Source: Kordiimonas aestuarii
GTDB lineage: Bacteria > Pseudomonadota > Alphaproteobacteria > Sphingomonadales > Kordiimonadaceae
Assembly: GCF_025574465.1 (NCBI RefSeq)
Contig: NZ_JAOBPP010000020.1
Span: 124,001-188,000 of the forward strand
Reading direction: 5' to 3'
Length of the DNA stretch: 64,000 nucleotides
Shown: positions 1 through 7,043 of the stretch, piece after piece
How positions within the stretch are numbered: the first letter of the stretch is position 1
How the letters are laid out: the number at the start of each line of letters is the position of its first letter
Position numbers and translations under genes: made by a program
The notes under the pieces: model-generated
What the model was told of the DNA's origin: nothing
Databases searched by the model: none
The model's input: the letters and a program-made list of their open reading frames with translations, nothing else

Positions 1-1060
1 TGGCGCCGCTATTGATAAGGACGGCCTCCGCTGCCAATTGATCGCGCAGGGCATCCGCAATGAAGTTGCCGAATGCGTTTTCACGCGACCGAACGCTGGT
101 TCGCAGGGTATCAAACGAGGTGATAACTTTGGCGATGGGCGGGCTCAACCGCTCGCTCAGTCGTGTTTGGTATGATGTGATAAGGTTTGCAACCGATGGA
201 TCTGGCGAAAAGGTGGATATGTCGAGCATGGAAGCCTGACTTTGAAGTTTGCCCTCACTACTATGCCAGAGGTCGAGAACAAGGATCTTGCCGTCCAGCG
301 CCCCTTCTGTATGCATTACGCCCTGATGATCGAGCGAGTGCGGGTTGCCAAAATTGTGGGTGTAGAAGATACCGTCAACTAATCCGGCGGCACGGTATTC
401 GCTAAGATCGTCATAATCGGTATCAGCCATCAAGAACACTGCGTCAGCCCCCAGTTCCCGCAATTCTTTGCTGAGATCACTGACGGTTTCACTTGTGTCG
501 CGGGGGTGGGCCTGATTGGCGCCATACTCAAAGATGGCGTTGTGGGACGTTAACGCAATAAAGCCTACCTTAAGGTTTGCGCCTTCGAGGAGGAAATAGC
601 GGTCCGTGCCATCGATTTGCCGGCCCGTTTCGCGGTCGATGAGGTTCGAGGTTACAAAAGGAAAGGCGCTGGCGAGCGCGTTGACAATCAATTCATCGTA
701 ACCGTATGAGAACTCTTTTTTCCCGATGGCCATGAACTCGGGGCCAATTGCATTCAGAATATCGACCATATGGGCGCCTCTATCGAGGGCGCCAAGCACG
801 CTAGGGCCAAGGGAGGCCCCGCCATCGATAAAATATGTTTCAGGGTGGGCGCGCTTTTGTTCAGCGATGGCCGTTGCCAGTTCGGCGAGTCCTGCGTTGT
901 CCTCTGGCTGGACGATTTCAGGGAATGAGGAGAAATACAGGAGCCTGATGCCGTTATGCGGCTCTTCAGCCGTGACAGGGACAGCAACCCTTGTGCACAA
1001 GAAGACGACAAGCAGAAGCTTGAGCGCGGAGTGGGGTAGAGAAGCCATCATAAGGTTCAT
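1..1060 (-). CDS. 5'-nucleotidase/UshA-family protein with degenerate metal site (partial, C-terminus off window)
   Basis: The reading frame is open to the window edge, so about 353 codons are visible and the C-terminus is missing. A signal peptide covers roughly residues 1-31. The layout follows UshA-type 5'-nucleotidases: a calcineurin-like phosphoesterase domain to about residue 285, then the start of the 5'-nucleotidase C-terminal domain (RSRENAFGNFIADALRD, then INSGA). Where the family carries metal ligands this protein differs. LYFSSFPE (41-48) replaces LHTNDxHG, DGGASLG (79-85) replaces DxGDxxxG, GKKEF (113-117) replaces GNHEF, MADTDYDD (211-218) replaces the xxHxGxxxD loop, and THNFGN (234-239) replaces GGHSH. 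The export signal and fold are kept, so a non-catalytic periplasmic role is inferred. ATGs at 1051 and 1048 are alternative starts. Family membership is fairly sure; function is unknown. Confidence 0.75.
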   Translation of the reverse strand, partial: MNLMMASLPHSALKLLLVVFLCTRVAVPVTAEEPHNGIRLLYFSSFPEIVQPEDNAGLAELATAIAEQKRAHPETYFIDGGASLGPSVLGALDRGAHMVDILNAIGPEFMAIGKKEFSYGYDELIVNALASAFPFVTSNLIDRETGRQIDGTDRYFLLEGANLKVGFIALTSHNAIFEYGANQAHPRDTSETVSDLSKELRELGADAVFLMADTDYDDLSEYRAAGLVDGIFYTHNFGNPHSLDHQGVMHTEGALDGKILVLDLWHSSEGKLQSQASMLDISTFSPDPSVANLITSYQTRLSERLSPPIAKVITSFDTLRTSVRSRENAFGNFIADALRDQLAAEAVLINSGA

Positions 1061-1094
1061 CCAACTGGGTTTTCCGCATCTTTTCAATGGAATA

Positions 1095-1109
1095 TTAAAT
1101 TTAGTTTAA
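1095..1109. promoter_or_regulatory. CtrA-box-like motif TTAA-N7-TTAA upstream of the nucleotidase-like gene
   Basis: TTAA at 1095-1098, seven bases, then TTAA at 1106-1109. The core is symmetric and lies about 35 bp upstream of the minus-strand start. The usual terminal C of TTAAC is T on both strands, so this is a slightly weaker match than the sites at 3956 and 46018. Confidence 0.35.
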
Positions 1110-1205
1110 TTCTGACAGGATCGCAGAAATTCTTGTCGTAGATGGACGCTAAAAGCTTGAACGATGGCGCGGTATGGCTAGTGTACAGCCTTGTATATTG
1201 TATGA

Positions 1206-1239
1206 GCTTCATTTAGTTTCATTTGTAACAAAATGAAGC
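1206..1239. promoter_or_regulatory. 9-bp inverted repeat with an extra direct half-site, operator-like
   Basis: GCTTCATTT (1206-1214) is perfectly repeated in inverse as AAATGAAGC (1231-1239). A further direct TTCATTT lies between them at about 1218-1224. It sits immediately upstream of the aminotransferase ribosome-binding site (start 1266), so a repressor or attenuating hairpin acting on that gene is plausible. The regulator is unknown. Confidence 0.4.
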
Positions 1240-1265
1240 GAGTTAATTTCAGATGCAAGGGGCTG

Positions 1266-2459
1266 ATGATGTTTTCCCACCTTACCAAGCTGCCAGCTGA
1301 CCCGATCCTCGGTCTTTCCGCGCTGTTCAAGGCTGACAGCAATCCGGAGAAAGTCGATCTTGGTGTTGGCGTCTATAAGACGGCGGATGGCCGGACACCT
1401 ATTCTCGGTGCGGTGCAGCAGGCGTTTGCGCGTCTATCCAAGGAGGAAGGGAGCAAGGTTTATATCGCTCCAAGCGGCTGGCCTGGGTTCACCGATGCTT
1501 GTGCGAAGCTGGTGTTTGGGGAAGACCTTGTGTCTGACCTCGGTGATCGTCTTGGTGCCATTCAGACACCAGGCGGCTGTGGGGCATTGAGGTTGGCATT
1601 TGAACTGATCGCATTCTCGAAGCCGGACACCACCATCTGGGTAAGTACACCGACATGGGCAAATCATGTGCCAACACTGGCTGCTGCCGGTCTTAGCCAC
1701 AAGCCATATGCCTATTATGACCAAAAGACAGCGACCGTTGATGTTGATGGCATGCTGGCGTCACTTGAAGGTGCCAAGCCTGGCGATGTGGTGCTGCTGC
1801 ATGCGTGTTGCCACAATCCAACGGGGGCCGACCTGTTGCTGGCTGACTGGAAACGGGTGGCTGAGCTTTTGCGCGCCAGAGAACTGGTTCCCTTTCTTGA
1901 CATGGCATATCAGGGTTTCGCCGCCGGACTGGAGGAAGACGCGGAGGCAGTGCGGATGATTTTTGCGTCCCAGCCTGAGGCTCTGTTGTCTTACTCGTGT
2001 TCGAAAAACTTCGGCCTGTACCGCGAACGCACAGGCGTCCTTTTCGCCAAAGGTGAGCAAGCTGCCGCACGGGACGCCTTTGTCACCAATCTGGCGCAGC
2101 TCGCGCGCGCCAACTATTCCATGCCGCCCGCGCACGGTGCAGCACTTGCGACGACGGTATTGGAAGACAGTGATCTTCGGGCTGACTGGATCATGGAATT
2201 GTCGTCGATGCGGGACCGCGTCAACGGCCTACGCCGTGGTCTCGCGGACGCGTTTGCACGTGAAGGCTTTGGGGACCGTTTTAGCGGCGTAGCGCGGCAA
2301 ACCGGTATGTTCTCTCTTTTGAGTTTGTCGCCCGAACAGGTCGCGATGGTTCAAAAAGACAAGTCGATCTACTTCCCGGCGAATGGCCGTATCAATGTTG
2401 CAGGCCTGACTGACGAGAATATCCCATATGTGGCGCGCTCCATCGCCAGCGTGCTTTAG
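1266..2459 (+). CDS. aspartate/tyrosine/aromatic aminotransferase
   Basis: This is a PLP-dependent fold-type I aminotransferase of subgroup I-alpha (AspC/TyrB-like), about 397 residues, the normal family length. It would transfer the amino group of aspartate or aromatic amino acids to 2-oxoglutarate in the cytoplasm. The N-terminus PADPILGLSALFKAD and VDLGVGVYK are typical. The Schiff-base lysine is K247 in SCSKNFGLYRERTG, and HNPTG is present. I chose the ATG at 1266 (or 1269) because AAGGGG lies just upstream at 1256-1261; an upstream ATG at 1233 lacks a ribosome-binding site and falls inside the inverted repeat. The gene stands alone. Substrate preference between aspartate and aromatic acids cannot be decided from sequence. 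Confidence 0.9.
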   Translation: MMFSHLTKLPADPILGLSALFKADSNPEKVDLGVGVYKTADGRTPILGAVQQAFARLSKEEGSKVYIAPSGWPGFTDACAKLVFGEDLVSDLGDRLGAIQTPGGCGALRLAFELIAFSKPDTTIWVSTPTWANHVPTLAAAGLSHKPYAYYDQKTATVDVDGMLASLEGAKPGDVVLLHACCHNPTGADLLLADWKRVAELLRARELVPFLDMAYQGFAAGLEEDAEAVRMIFASQPEALLSYSCSKNFGLYRERTGVLFAKGEQAAARDAFVTNLAQLARANYSMPPAHGAALATTVLEDSDLRADWIMELSSMRDRVNGLRRGLADAFAREGFGDRFSGVARQTGMFSLLSLSPEQVAMVQKDKSIYFPANGRINVAGLTDENIPYVARSIASVL

Positions 2460-3064
2460 CAACGGCCTGCCTTGTGTGGGGCAGCGTTTTTGGGCATCGT
2501 TGACCCATGGCCGTTTTCATTGATCCACCATGGGATTGGGGGCACCGCTTCGGGCCGTCGTCGCATCTTCTGTCTGACTTGGCGGGGGTGGATGGAACCT
2601 GCGAACTTACAGCCTTCGGCTACGATATAGGCCTGATGCCTGCATGGTTGCAGTATGCTGGCAGCGCCAAGGAACATTTTGACCTGTTTGGACCGCGTAT
2701 TGAATGGGCTTTGGATGCAGGCGCCGTTCTTGTCCACCGGCGGGAGTTGGTGAAAATCATCAGGCTGAAACGTGTTTTCTATTTGCCCGGGTCGCCACAG
2801 TAATCGGACGAGATCCTTGGGAGCCAGGCGATCAGGTCGGGGCGATCGTACAAGCTCCACAAGGGAGTGGAATGCCATGTGGGAGCCCTGACCAAATTTT
2901 TTTGTTTCAAAGATAAAGGTATTCAGTCCTGCCGGGGGCCCGTTTCCTGTGCGCTTGATCAGATATGCGCGGTCGGTTGCGTTTCGGACGCCACGAAATG
3001 ACATGTGTGTACCAGCGGCAACATGGGTGATAACCATGCTGAATAAAACAGCCAAAACGCGCAT
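2456..3064 (-). CDS. possible small secreted protein, 3' half dubious
   Basis: The first third looks like a gene. It has a good ribosome-binding site (AGGG nine bases before the ATG at 3064), a signal-peptide-like start (MRVLAVLFSMVITHVAAG) and about 85 plausible codons filling what would otherwise be a 390-base gap (2804-3195). After about codon 88 the frame runs antisense through the DUF4031 gene, which is implausible. A stop (TAG) occurs in the neighbouring frame near 2788, so the gene may end there through a frameshift, or the original stop may have been lost. I recognise no family. Low confidence overall. Confidence 0.3.
   Translation of the reverse strand: MRVLAVLFSMVITHVAAGTHMSFRGVRNATDRAYLIKRTGNGPPAGLNTFIFETKKFGQGSHMAFHSLVELVRSPRPDRLAPKDLVRLLWRPGQIENTFQPDDFHQLPPVDKNGACIQSPFNTRSKQVKMFLGAASILQPCRHQAYIVAEGCKFAGSIHPRQVRQKMRRRPEAVPPIPWWINENGHGSTMPKNAAPHKAGRC
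2507..2803 (+). CDS. DUF4031 domain-containing protein
   Basis: A 98-residue protein matching the small DUF4031 family. It opens with MAVFIDPPWDWGHRFG (family pattern: V-(Y/F)-(V/I)-D-x-P-x-W) and has a central HLLSD, a YAGSAKEHFDLFGPRIEWALDAGAV stretch split by variable bases, and the closing RRELVKIIR. The family has no established function and is found as a short stand-alone cytoplasmic protein. No strong Shine-Dalgarno sequence is visible. The gene is overlapped on the opposite strand by the extension of a possible small secreted protein (2456-3064), and the two cannot both be fully real. Confidence 0.75.
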   Translation: MAVFIDPPWDWGHRFGPSSHLLSDLAGVDGTCELTAFGYDIGLMPAWLQYAGSAKEHFDLFGPRIEWALDAGAVLVHRRELVKIIRLKRVFYLPGSPQ

Positions 3065-3195
3065 GCCTTTTTTCCCTGCTTACGGCGAGGGGTATGTTAG
3101 CTGCAGGCGGGCGGCATTGCTCAGTCGATGTCAATTTGGCCTTGCCGTTTCGCGGTACGGCTGCTGTTATAGAGCGCAAGCGGCCAGAGGATGAG

Positions 3196-3894
3196 ATGAT
3201 GCATTTCTTCGACTATATGAGCAACATGGATGTTATTGCGCTGGGCTTCTTCCTCATTATGATCGGGGTGTATACCCTGGTCACGGATCATAGCGCGCTG
3301 AGAGCCAGGTCTATCTCCGCCGCGATTGACAGGCAGCGCGAAAACTGGATGCAGGAAGCCAGACGGCGTGAGTTTCGCATGCTGGATAGCTCCATCCTTG
3401 GCGTGTTGGTGTCAGGTGTCAGCATTTTTGCCTCTACCAACATCTTTGTCATTGGTGGTTTGATCGCAGGCCTGGCGTATAATGAAGAATTGAGCGCAGC
3501 CTTCTCCTCCGTACCCTTCGCGGCCCCGATTTCACCGGGGCGCTGGTCGATCAAACTCACCTTGCTACTGGGTATTTTTGTTTATGCCTTCTTCAAGTTC
3601 GCCTGGGCCATTCGGCTTGCGAATTATTGCGCCATATCAGTGGGGGCCATGTGTGACCCCGCTGACGCAGGGACCGATATAGCCTTGGCGCGCGCCAAGG
3701 CGGCGTCAAGGCTGGCCGCTCTGTGCGGGCACCACTTTAACCGAGGCTTGCGCGCCAATTTCTTTGGCCTTGCCGTGTTGGGCTGGTTTTTCAGCCCCAC
3801 GCTATTTATGGCCGGCACGCTGTTTGTAGTGTTGATACTGCTGCGGCGTGAGTTTTTCTCAGGCGCGCTTGCCGCCGTTAAAGACACGCCCTGA
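3196..3894 (+). CDS. DUF599 family membrane protein
   Basis: About 232 residues with four or five hydrophobic segments: near residues 12-30, 70-95, 117-140 and a C-terminal pair around 185-215. Conserved DUF599 signatures include REFRMLDSSILG, FVYAFFKFAWAIR-NYCAI, FNRGLRANFF and the closing RREF. The family is common in Proteobacteria as an inner-membrane protein of unknown function. ATGs at 3196 and 3199 are both possible; AGAGGA at about 3186-3191 favours 3199 slightly. A longer in-frame start at 3094 has no ribosome-binding site. Confidence 0.85.
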   Translation: MMHFFDYMSNMDVIALGFFLIMIGVYTLVTDHSALRARSISAAIDRQRENWMQEARRREFRMLDSSILGVLVSGVSIFASTNIFVIGGLIAGLAYNEELSAAFSSVPFAAPISPGRWSIKLTLLLGIFVYAFFKFAWAIRLANYCAISVGAMCDPADAGTDIALARAKAASRLAALCGHHFNRGLRANFFGLAVLGWFFSPTLFMAGTLFVVLILLRREFFSGALAAVKDTP

Positions 3895-3955
3895 ACCCAT
3901 GCTTGCGTTACCGCGATGCCACACCCGCGGTATAGTCTGCGGGCGTTAAAAAACG

Positions 3956-3971
3956 TTAATCATGGCTTAAC
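3956..3971 (+). promoter_or_regulatory. perfect CtrA-type box upstream of the TonB-dependent receptor
   Basis: TTAA (3956-3959), seven bases, TTAAC (3967-3971). This is an exact match to the CtrA consensus TTAA-N7-TTAAC, about 100 bp upstream of the receptor start at 4069. A further TTAA lies six bases upstream (3946-3949). Cell-cycle control of the receptor is inferred from this site only. Confidence 0.5.
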
Positions 3972-4068
3972 CCTACGGTCACAATTGAGGCTGATCAAAA
4001 GGCGAGCCGTCACTCATGAAGTGTGCGGACACATACTCATAACCAATTTACAGGTTCAGGGAAAAGCC

Positions 4069-6972
4069 ATGTCTTTTGATACGCAACGCACCAATTTGCG
4101 CCAGGCAGTGATGGCATCAGCCAGCGCGCTCGCGCTTCTCACCGCCACCGCTGCCCACGGTGCCGATGTCACCGGTCAGGTGAAAACCAGGAATTCCGCA
4201 ACGTCGCTTGAAGGCGCGGTGGTCAAAATTGAGGAACTGAATCGTCGGGCTTCTACGGGCAGTGACGGTACGTTCCGCTTTGCCAACGTCCCGGCTGGCG
4301 AATATACCGTGATCGTTTCCTATGTGGGTGCCGAACCGCTGATGCGGAAAATCACAGTTACAGAAGAGGGAGGCAAGCTGGAATTTACCGTTGCTGGCAA
4401 CGAAAAAGATATTGAGGAAATTTTTGTCCTCGGTCAGCGCGGCAGCCTCAACAGCTCCATCTCCAAGCAGCGCGCGTCTGATAATGTGGCCAACTTCCTC
4501 TCGGCGGATGCTGCTGGCAACTTTCCGGACCAGAACGTCACAGAAGCTGTGCGGCGTATCGTCGGCCTGTCGGTTGAAAATGACCAGGGGGAGGGGCGCT
4601 ACGTCATTATTCGTGGCCTTGCCCCGAACCTGAGTTCATCGTCGGTTGGCGGTGTGCGCTTGCCGTCACCGGAAGGTGGTGACCGCAAGGTGGCCCTTGA
4701 TGTTATCCCGTCTGAACTGCTTGAAACCGTTGAAGTCACCAAGTCCTTGACCCCTGAAATGGACGCAGACGCTATCGGCGGTAACGTTGATATCAAAACG
4801 CTTTCCGGATTTGATAAGGACGGCTTGTTTGTCAAAGCCAAGGCCGAAGGTAGCTATAACCGCCAGCAAGATGAGATCAATCCGAAATTTGGGCTGACAG
4901 TCGCCAACGCCTTTAACGAGCGCTTCGCCGTCGCGGGGTCTTTCAGCTTCTATAACCGCAAGTTCGGGACCGATAACATTGAGGTCGATGGCGATTGGCT
5001 GAACGAAGACGACGAAGATCAGGAAATCACCGATTTGTACCCGGAGGAACTGGAGTTCCGCGATTATGTGGTGGAACGTCGCCGCATTGGTGCTGCGCTG
5101 AACCTCGACTTCCGCCCAAATGAAGATCATGACCTTTATGTTCGTGGCCTTTATTCGGACTTCAAGGATACTGAACGTCGTAGCCGGATGGAACTGAAGC
5201 TCAGCGACGGTGAATTTGACCTTGATGCGTCCGATGTTGATAGCGGCTATGTTTACATGAACGGCATTGAAGCCGACCGGGACATGAAGGACCGTATCGA
5301 GACACAGAAGATCCTCAGTGTTGTTGCGGGCGGCGAAAGCCGTTTCAACGCACTGACGGCGACATACTCGGTCGCCTACTCTCGCGCTGAAGAAGCTGAA
5401 CCGGACCGGGTTGATACCGATTTCCAGGGTGAAGATTTCAACGCGGGCATCGTGTTTTCTGACCGTATGATGCCAGGTTCCACATTCCAGTCGCAGGCCG
5501 ACCTTGAAGGCCTTCGCGACCTAAGCTCTTATGAACTGGACACCATCGAATATACGGATAACGTCACCACGGATAAGCAACTCGCCTTCAAATTTGATCT
5601 CGCCTACGACACATATTGGGGCGACAATCCGGTGCAGTTGAAGTGGGGAGCCAAGGCCCGCTTGCGCGACAAGATGCTGGACGCGACCTTTATCGTTTAT
5701 GAGGATCTCGGTGATTACACGCTCGCGGACTTCTCCACTACCATCGATTACCCACTTGATTATGCCATGGGTAACGTTGGGCCGAATACCGTTGCGTTGC
5801 GTGACTTCTTTGCGGCCAACCGTGGCAACTTTGAAGTGAATGATATCGACAGTGCGCTTGGTGATGAAGCGATCGAATATGATGCCACCGAAGACATCTA
5901 TGCGACCTATGTGCAAGGCCGCATTGATGTCGGTAGCCTGCGGGTTGTTGGTGGCCTTCGCTACGAGTTCACCGATTTTAAAACCAACAGCAACTTCGTT
6001 TTCGCCGGTGAAGAGGTTGTGATCGACCCAGATACAGGTGTGCCTGTGTTGGATGAAGATGGTGATCCGGAAACTGATGACGTGCTGAATGTCAGCCCGG
6101 TCAGCCGCGCCCGTACCTATGACTATTTCCTGCCCAGTGTGAACCTGCGTTGGGAAGCCCGGGAAAACCTTGTGACACGTCTGGCTTACTTCCGCTCGGT
6201 CGTGCGGCCAAATATCAGCAAGGTCGTACCTACAGGCGTGATCGAGTATGAAGAAGAGGTTGAAGACGGCGAGGTAGAGCGTACGACAGAGGGCGAAATT
6301 GGTAACCCCGGGCTCGTGCCGATGTGGGCTCACAACTTTGATGCCAGCGTCGAATGGTACCCCAACAATGACGCGGTGATCTCCGTTGGCGTGTTCTACA
6401 AGGACATCCACAACTTTATCGTTGATCGAACGCTTGAAGAGGTCACCATCAACGGTGTGTATTTTGACGAAGTTGTGCGCCCCTATAATGGCGACAAGGG
6501 CACCATCAAGGGCGTGGAGCTGAACTACCAGCAAGCGCTGACGTTCCTGCCTGGCCCCCTTGACGGCCTGATTGTTGGCCTGAACTATACCTATGTGGAC
6601 AGCGAAGCCGAGATTTTTGACGGGGAAGAAACACGGGTTATTCCGATGCCGAAAACATCCAAGAATATCGCCAACGTTGTTCTCGGGTACGAAAAAGGCC
6701 CGATCAGTGTGCGGGTGGCGATGACCTACCGTGATGAATATCTGGATGAGCTGAACGCCGGTGGCTTTGGCGACCGTTATGTGCTTGACCACACACAGTG
6801 GGATTTCTCGGCGGCATATTCGGTGACGGACAACATCAAGGTCTATGGTGAAGTTTCAAACGCCAACGACGCCCGTTTTCGGGCGGTTTACCGTAACGAG
6901 GACGGTGACTTCCTCATGCAGCATGAACAGTATGACTGGACAGCCAACATGGGCGTGAAGGTTAAGTTCTAG
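4069..6972 (+). CDS. TonB-dependent receptor with carboxypeptidase-regulatory-like N-terminal domain
   Basis: A 967-residue outer-membrane active transporter. A signal peptide (to about residue 31, ending AAHG-A) is followed by a CarboxypepD_reg-like beta-sandwich (about 33-112), then the plug domain (about 125-240, with DAAGNFPDQNVTEAVRRI and VIIRGLAPNLS). A 22-strand barrel runs to a terminal phenylalanine (VKVKF), as in outer-membrane barrels. I chose the ATG at 4069 because GGGAAAAG precedes it and it starts the signal peptide directly; the upstream in-frame ATG at 3916 does not. Proteins of this architecture import large or scarce substrates such as oligosaccharides or peptides. The substrate is not shown here; the neighbouring secreted peptidase makes peptides a guess. 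A strong terminator follows. Confidence 0.9.
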   Translation: MSFDTQRTNLRQAVMASASALALLTATAAHGADVTGQVKTRNSATSLEGAVVKIEELNRRASTGSDGTFRFANVPAGEYTVIVSYVGAEPLMRKITVTEEGGKLEFTVAGNEKDIEEIFVLGQRGSLNSSISKQRASDNVANFLSADAAGNFPDQNVTEAVRRIVGLSVENDQGEGRYVIIRGLAPNLSSSSVGGVRLPSPEGGDRKVALDVIPSELLETVEVTKSLTPEMDADAIGGNVDIKTLSGFDKDGLFVKAKAEGSYNRQQDEINPKFGLTVANAFNERFAVAGSFSFYNRKFGTDNIEVDGDWLNEDDEDQEITDLYPEELEFRDYVVERRRIGAALNLDFRPNEDHDLYVRGLYSDFKDTERRSRMELKLSDGEFDLDASDVDSGYVYMNGIEADRDMKDRIETQKILSVVAGGESRFNALTATYSVAYSRAEEAEPDRVDTDFQGEDFNAGIVFSDRMMPGSTFQSQADLEGLRDLSSYELDTIEYTDNVTTDKQLAFKFDLAYDTYWGDNPVQLKWGAKARLRDKMLDATFIVYEDLGDYTLADFSTTIDYPLDYAMGNVGPNTVALRDFFAANRGNFEVNDIDSALGDEAIEYDATEDIYATYVQGRIDVGSLRVVGGLRYEFTDFKTNSNFVFAGEEVVIDPDTGVPVLDEDGDPETDDVLNVSPVSRARTYDYFLPSVNLRWEARENLVTRLAYFRSVVRPNISKVVPTGVIEYEEEVEDGEVERTTEGEIGNPGLVPMWAHNFDASVEWYPNNDAVISVGVFYKDIHNFIVDRTLEEVTINGVYFDEVVRPYNGDKGTIKGVELNYQQALTFLPGPLDGLIVGLNYTYVDSEAEIFDGEETRVIPMPKTSKNIANVVLGYEKGPISVRVAMTYRDEYLDELNAGGFGDRYVLDHTQWDFSAAYSVTDNIKVYGEVSNANDARFRAVYRNEDGDFLMQHEQYDWTANMGVKVKF

Positions 6973-6998
6973 GATTGCGGGATTGAATGAAAAGAGAA

Positions 6999-7026
6999 AG
7001 GCGGGCTGAGTGGCCCGCCTTTTTTT
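6999..7026 (+). terminator. Rho-independent terminator after the TonB-dependent receptor
   Basis: Perfect 8-bp stem AGGCGGGC (6999-7006) / GCCCGCCT (7013-7020) with a 6-base loop and a run of T to 7026. It lies between the convergent receptor and peptidase genes. Confidence 0.9.
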
Positions 7027-7043
7027 GTTGGGATGGCATGGCG

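Noticed and set aside
5521..6792. 423-residue frame antisense to the TonB-dependent receptor
   Set aside because: Mirror of a clear coding gene; no ribosome-binding site or family pattern. The same applies to long antisense frames at 10332-11555, 35881-37032, 40295-41479, 47159-48457 and 59696-60982.
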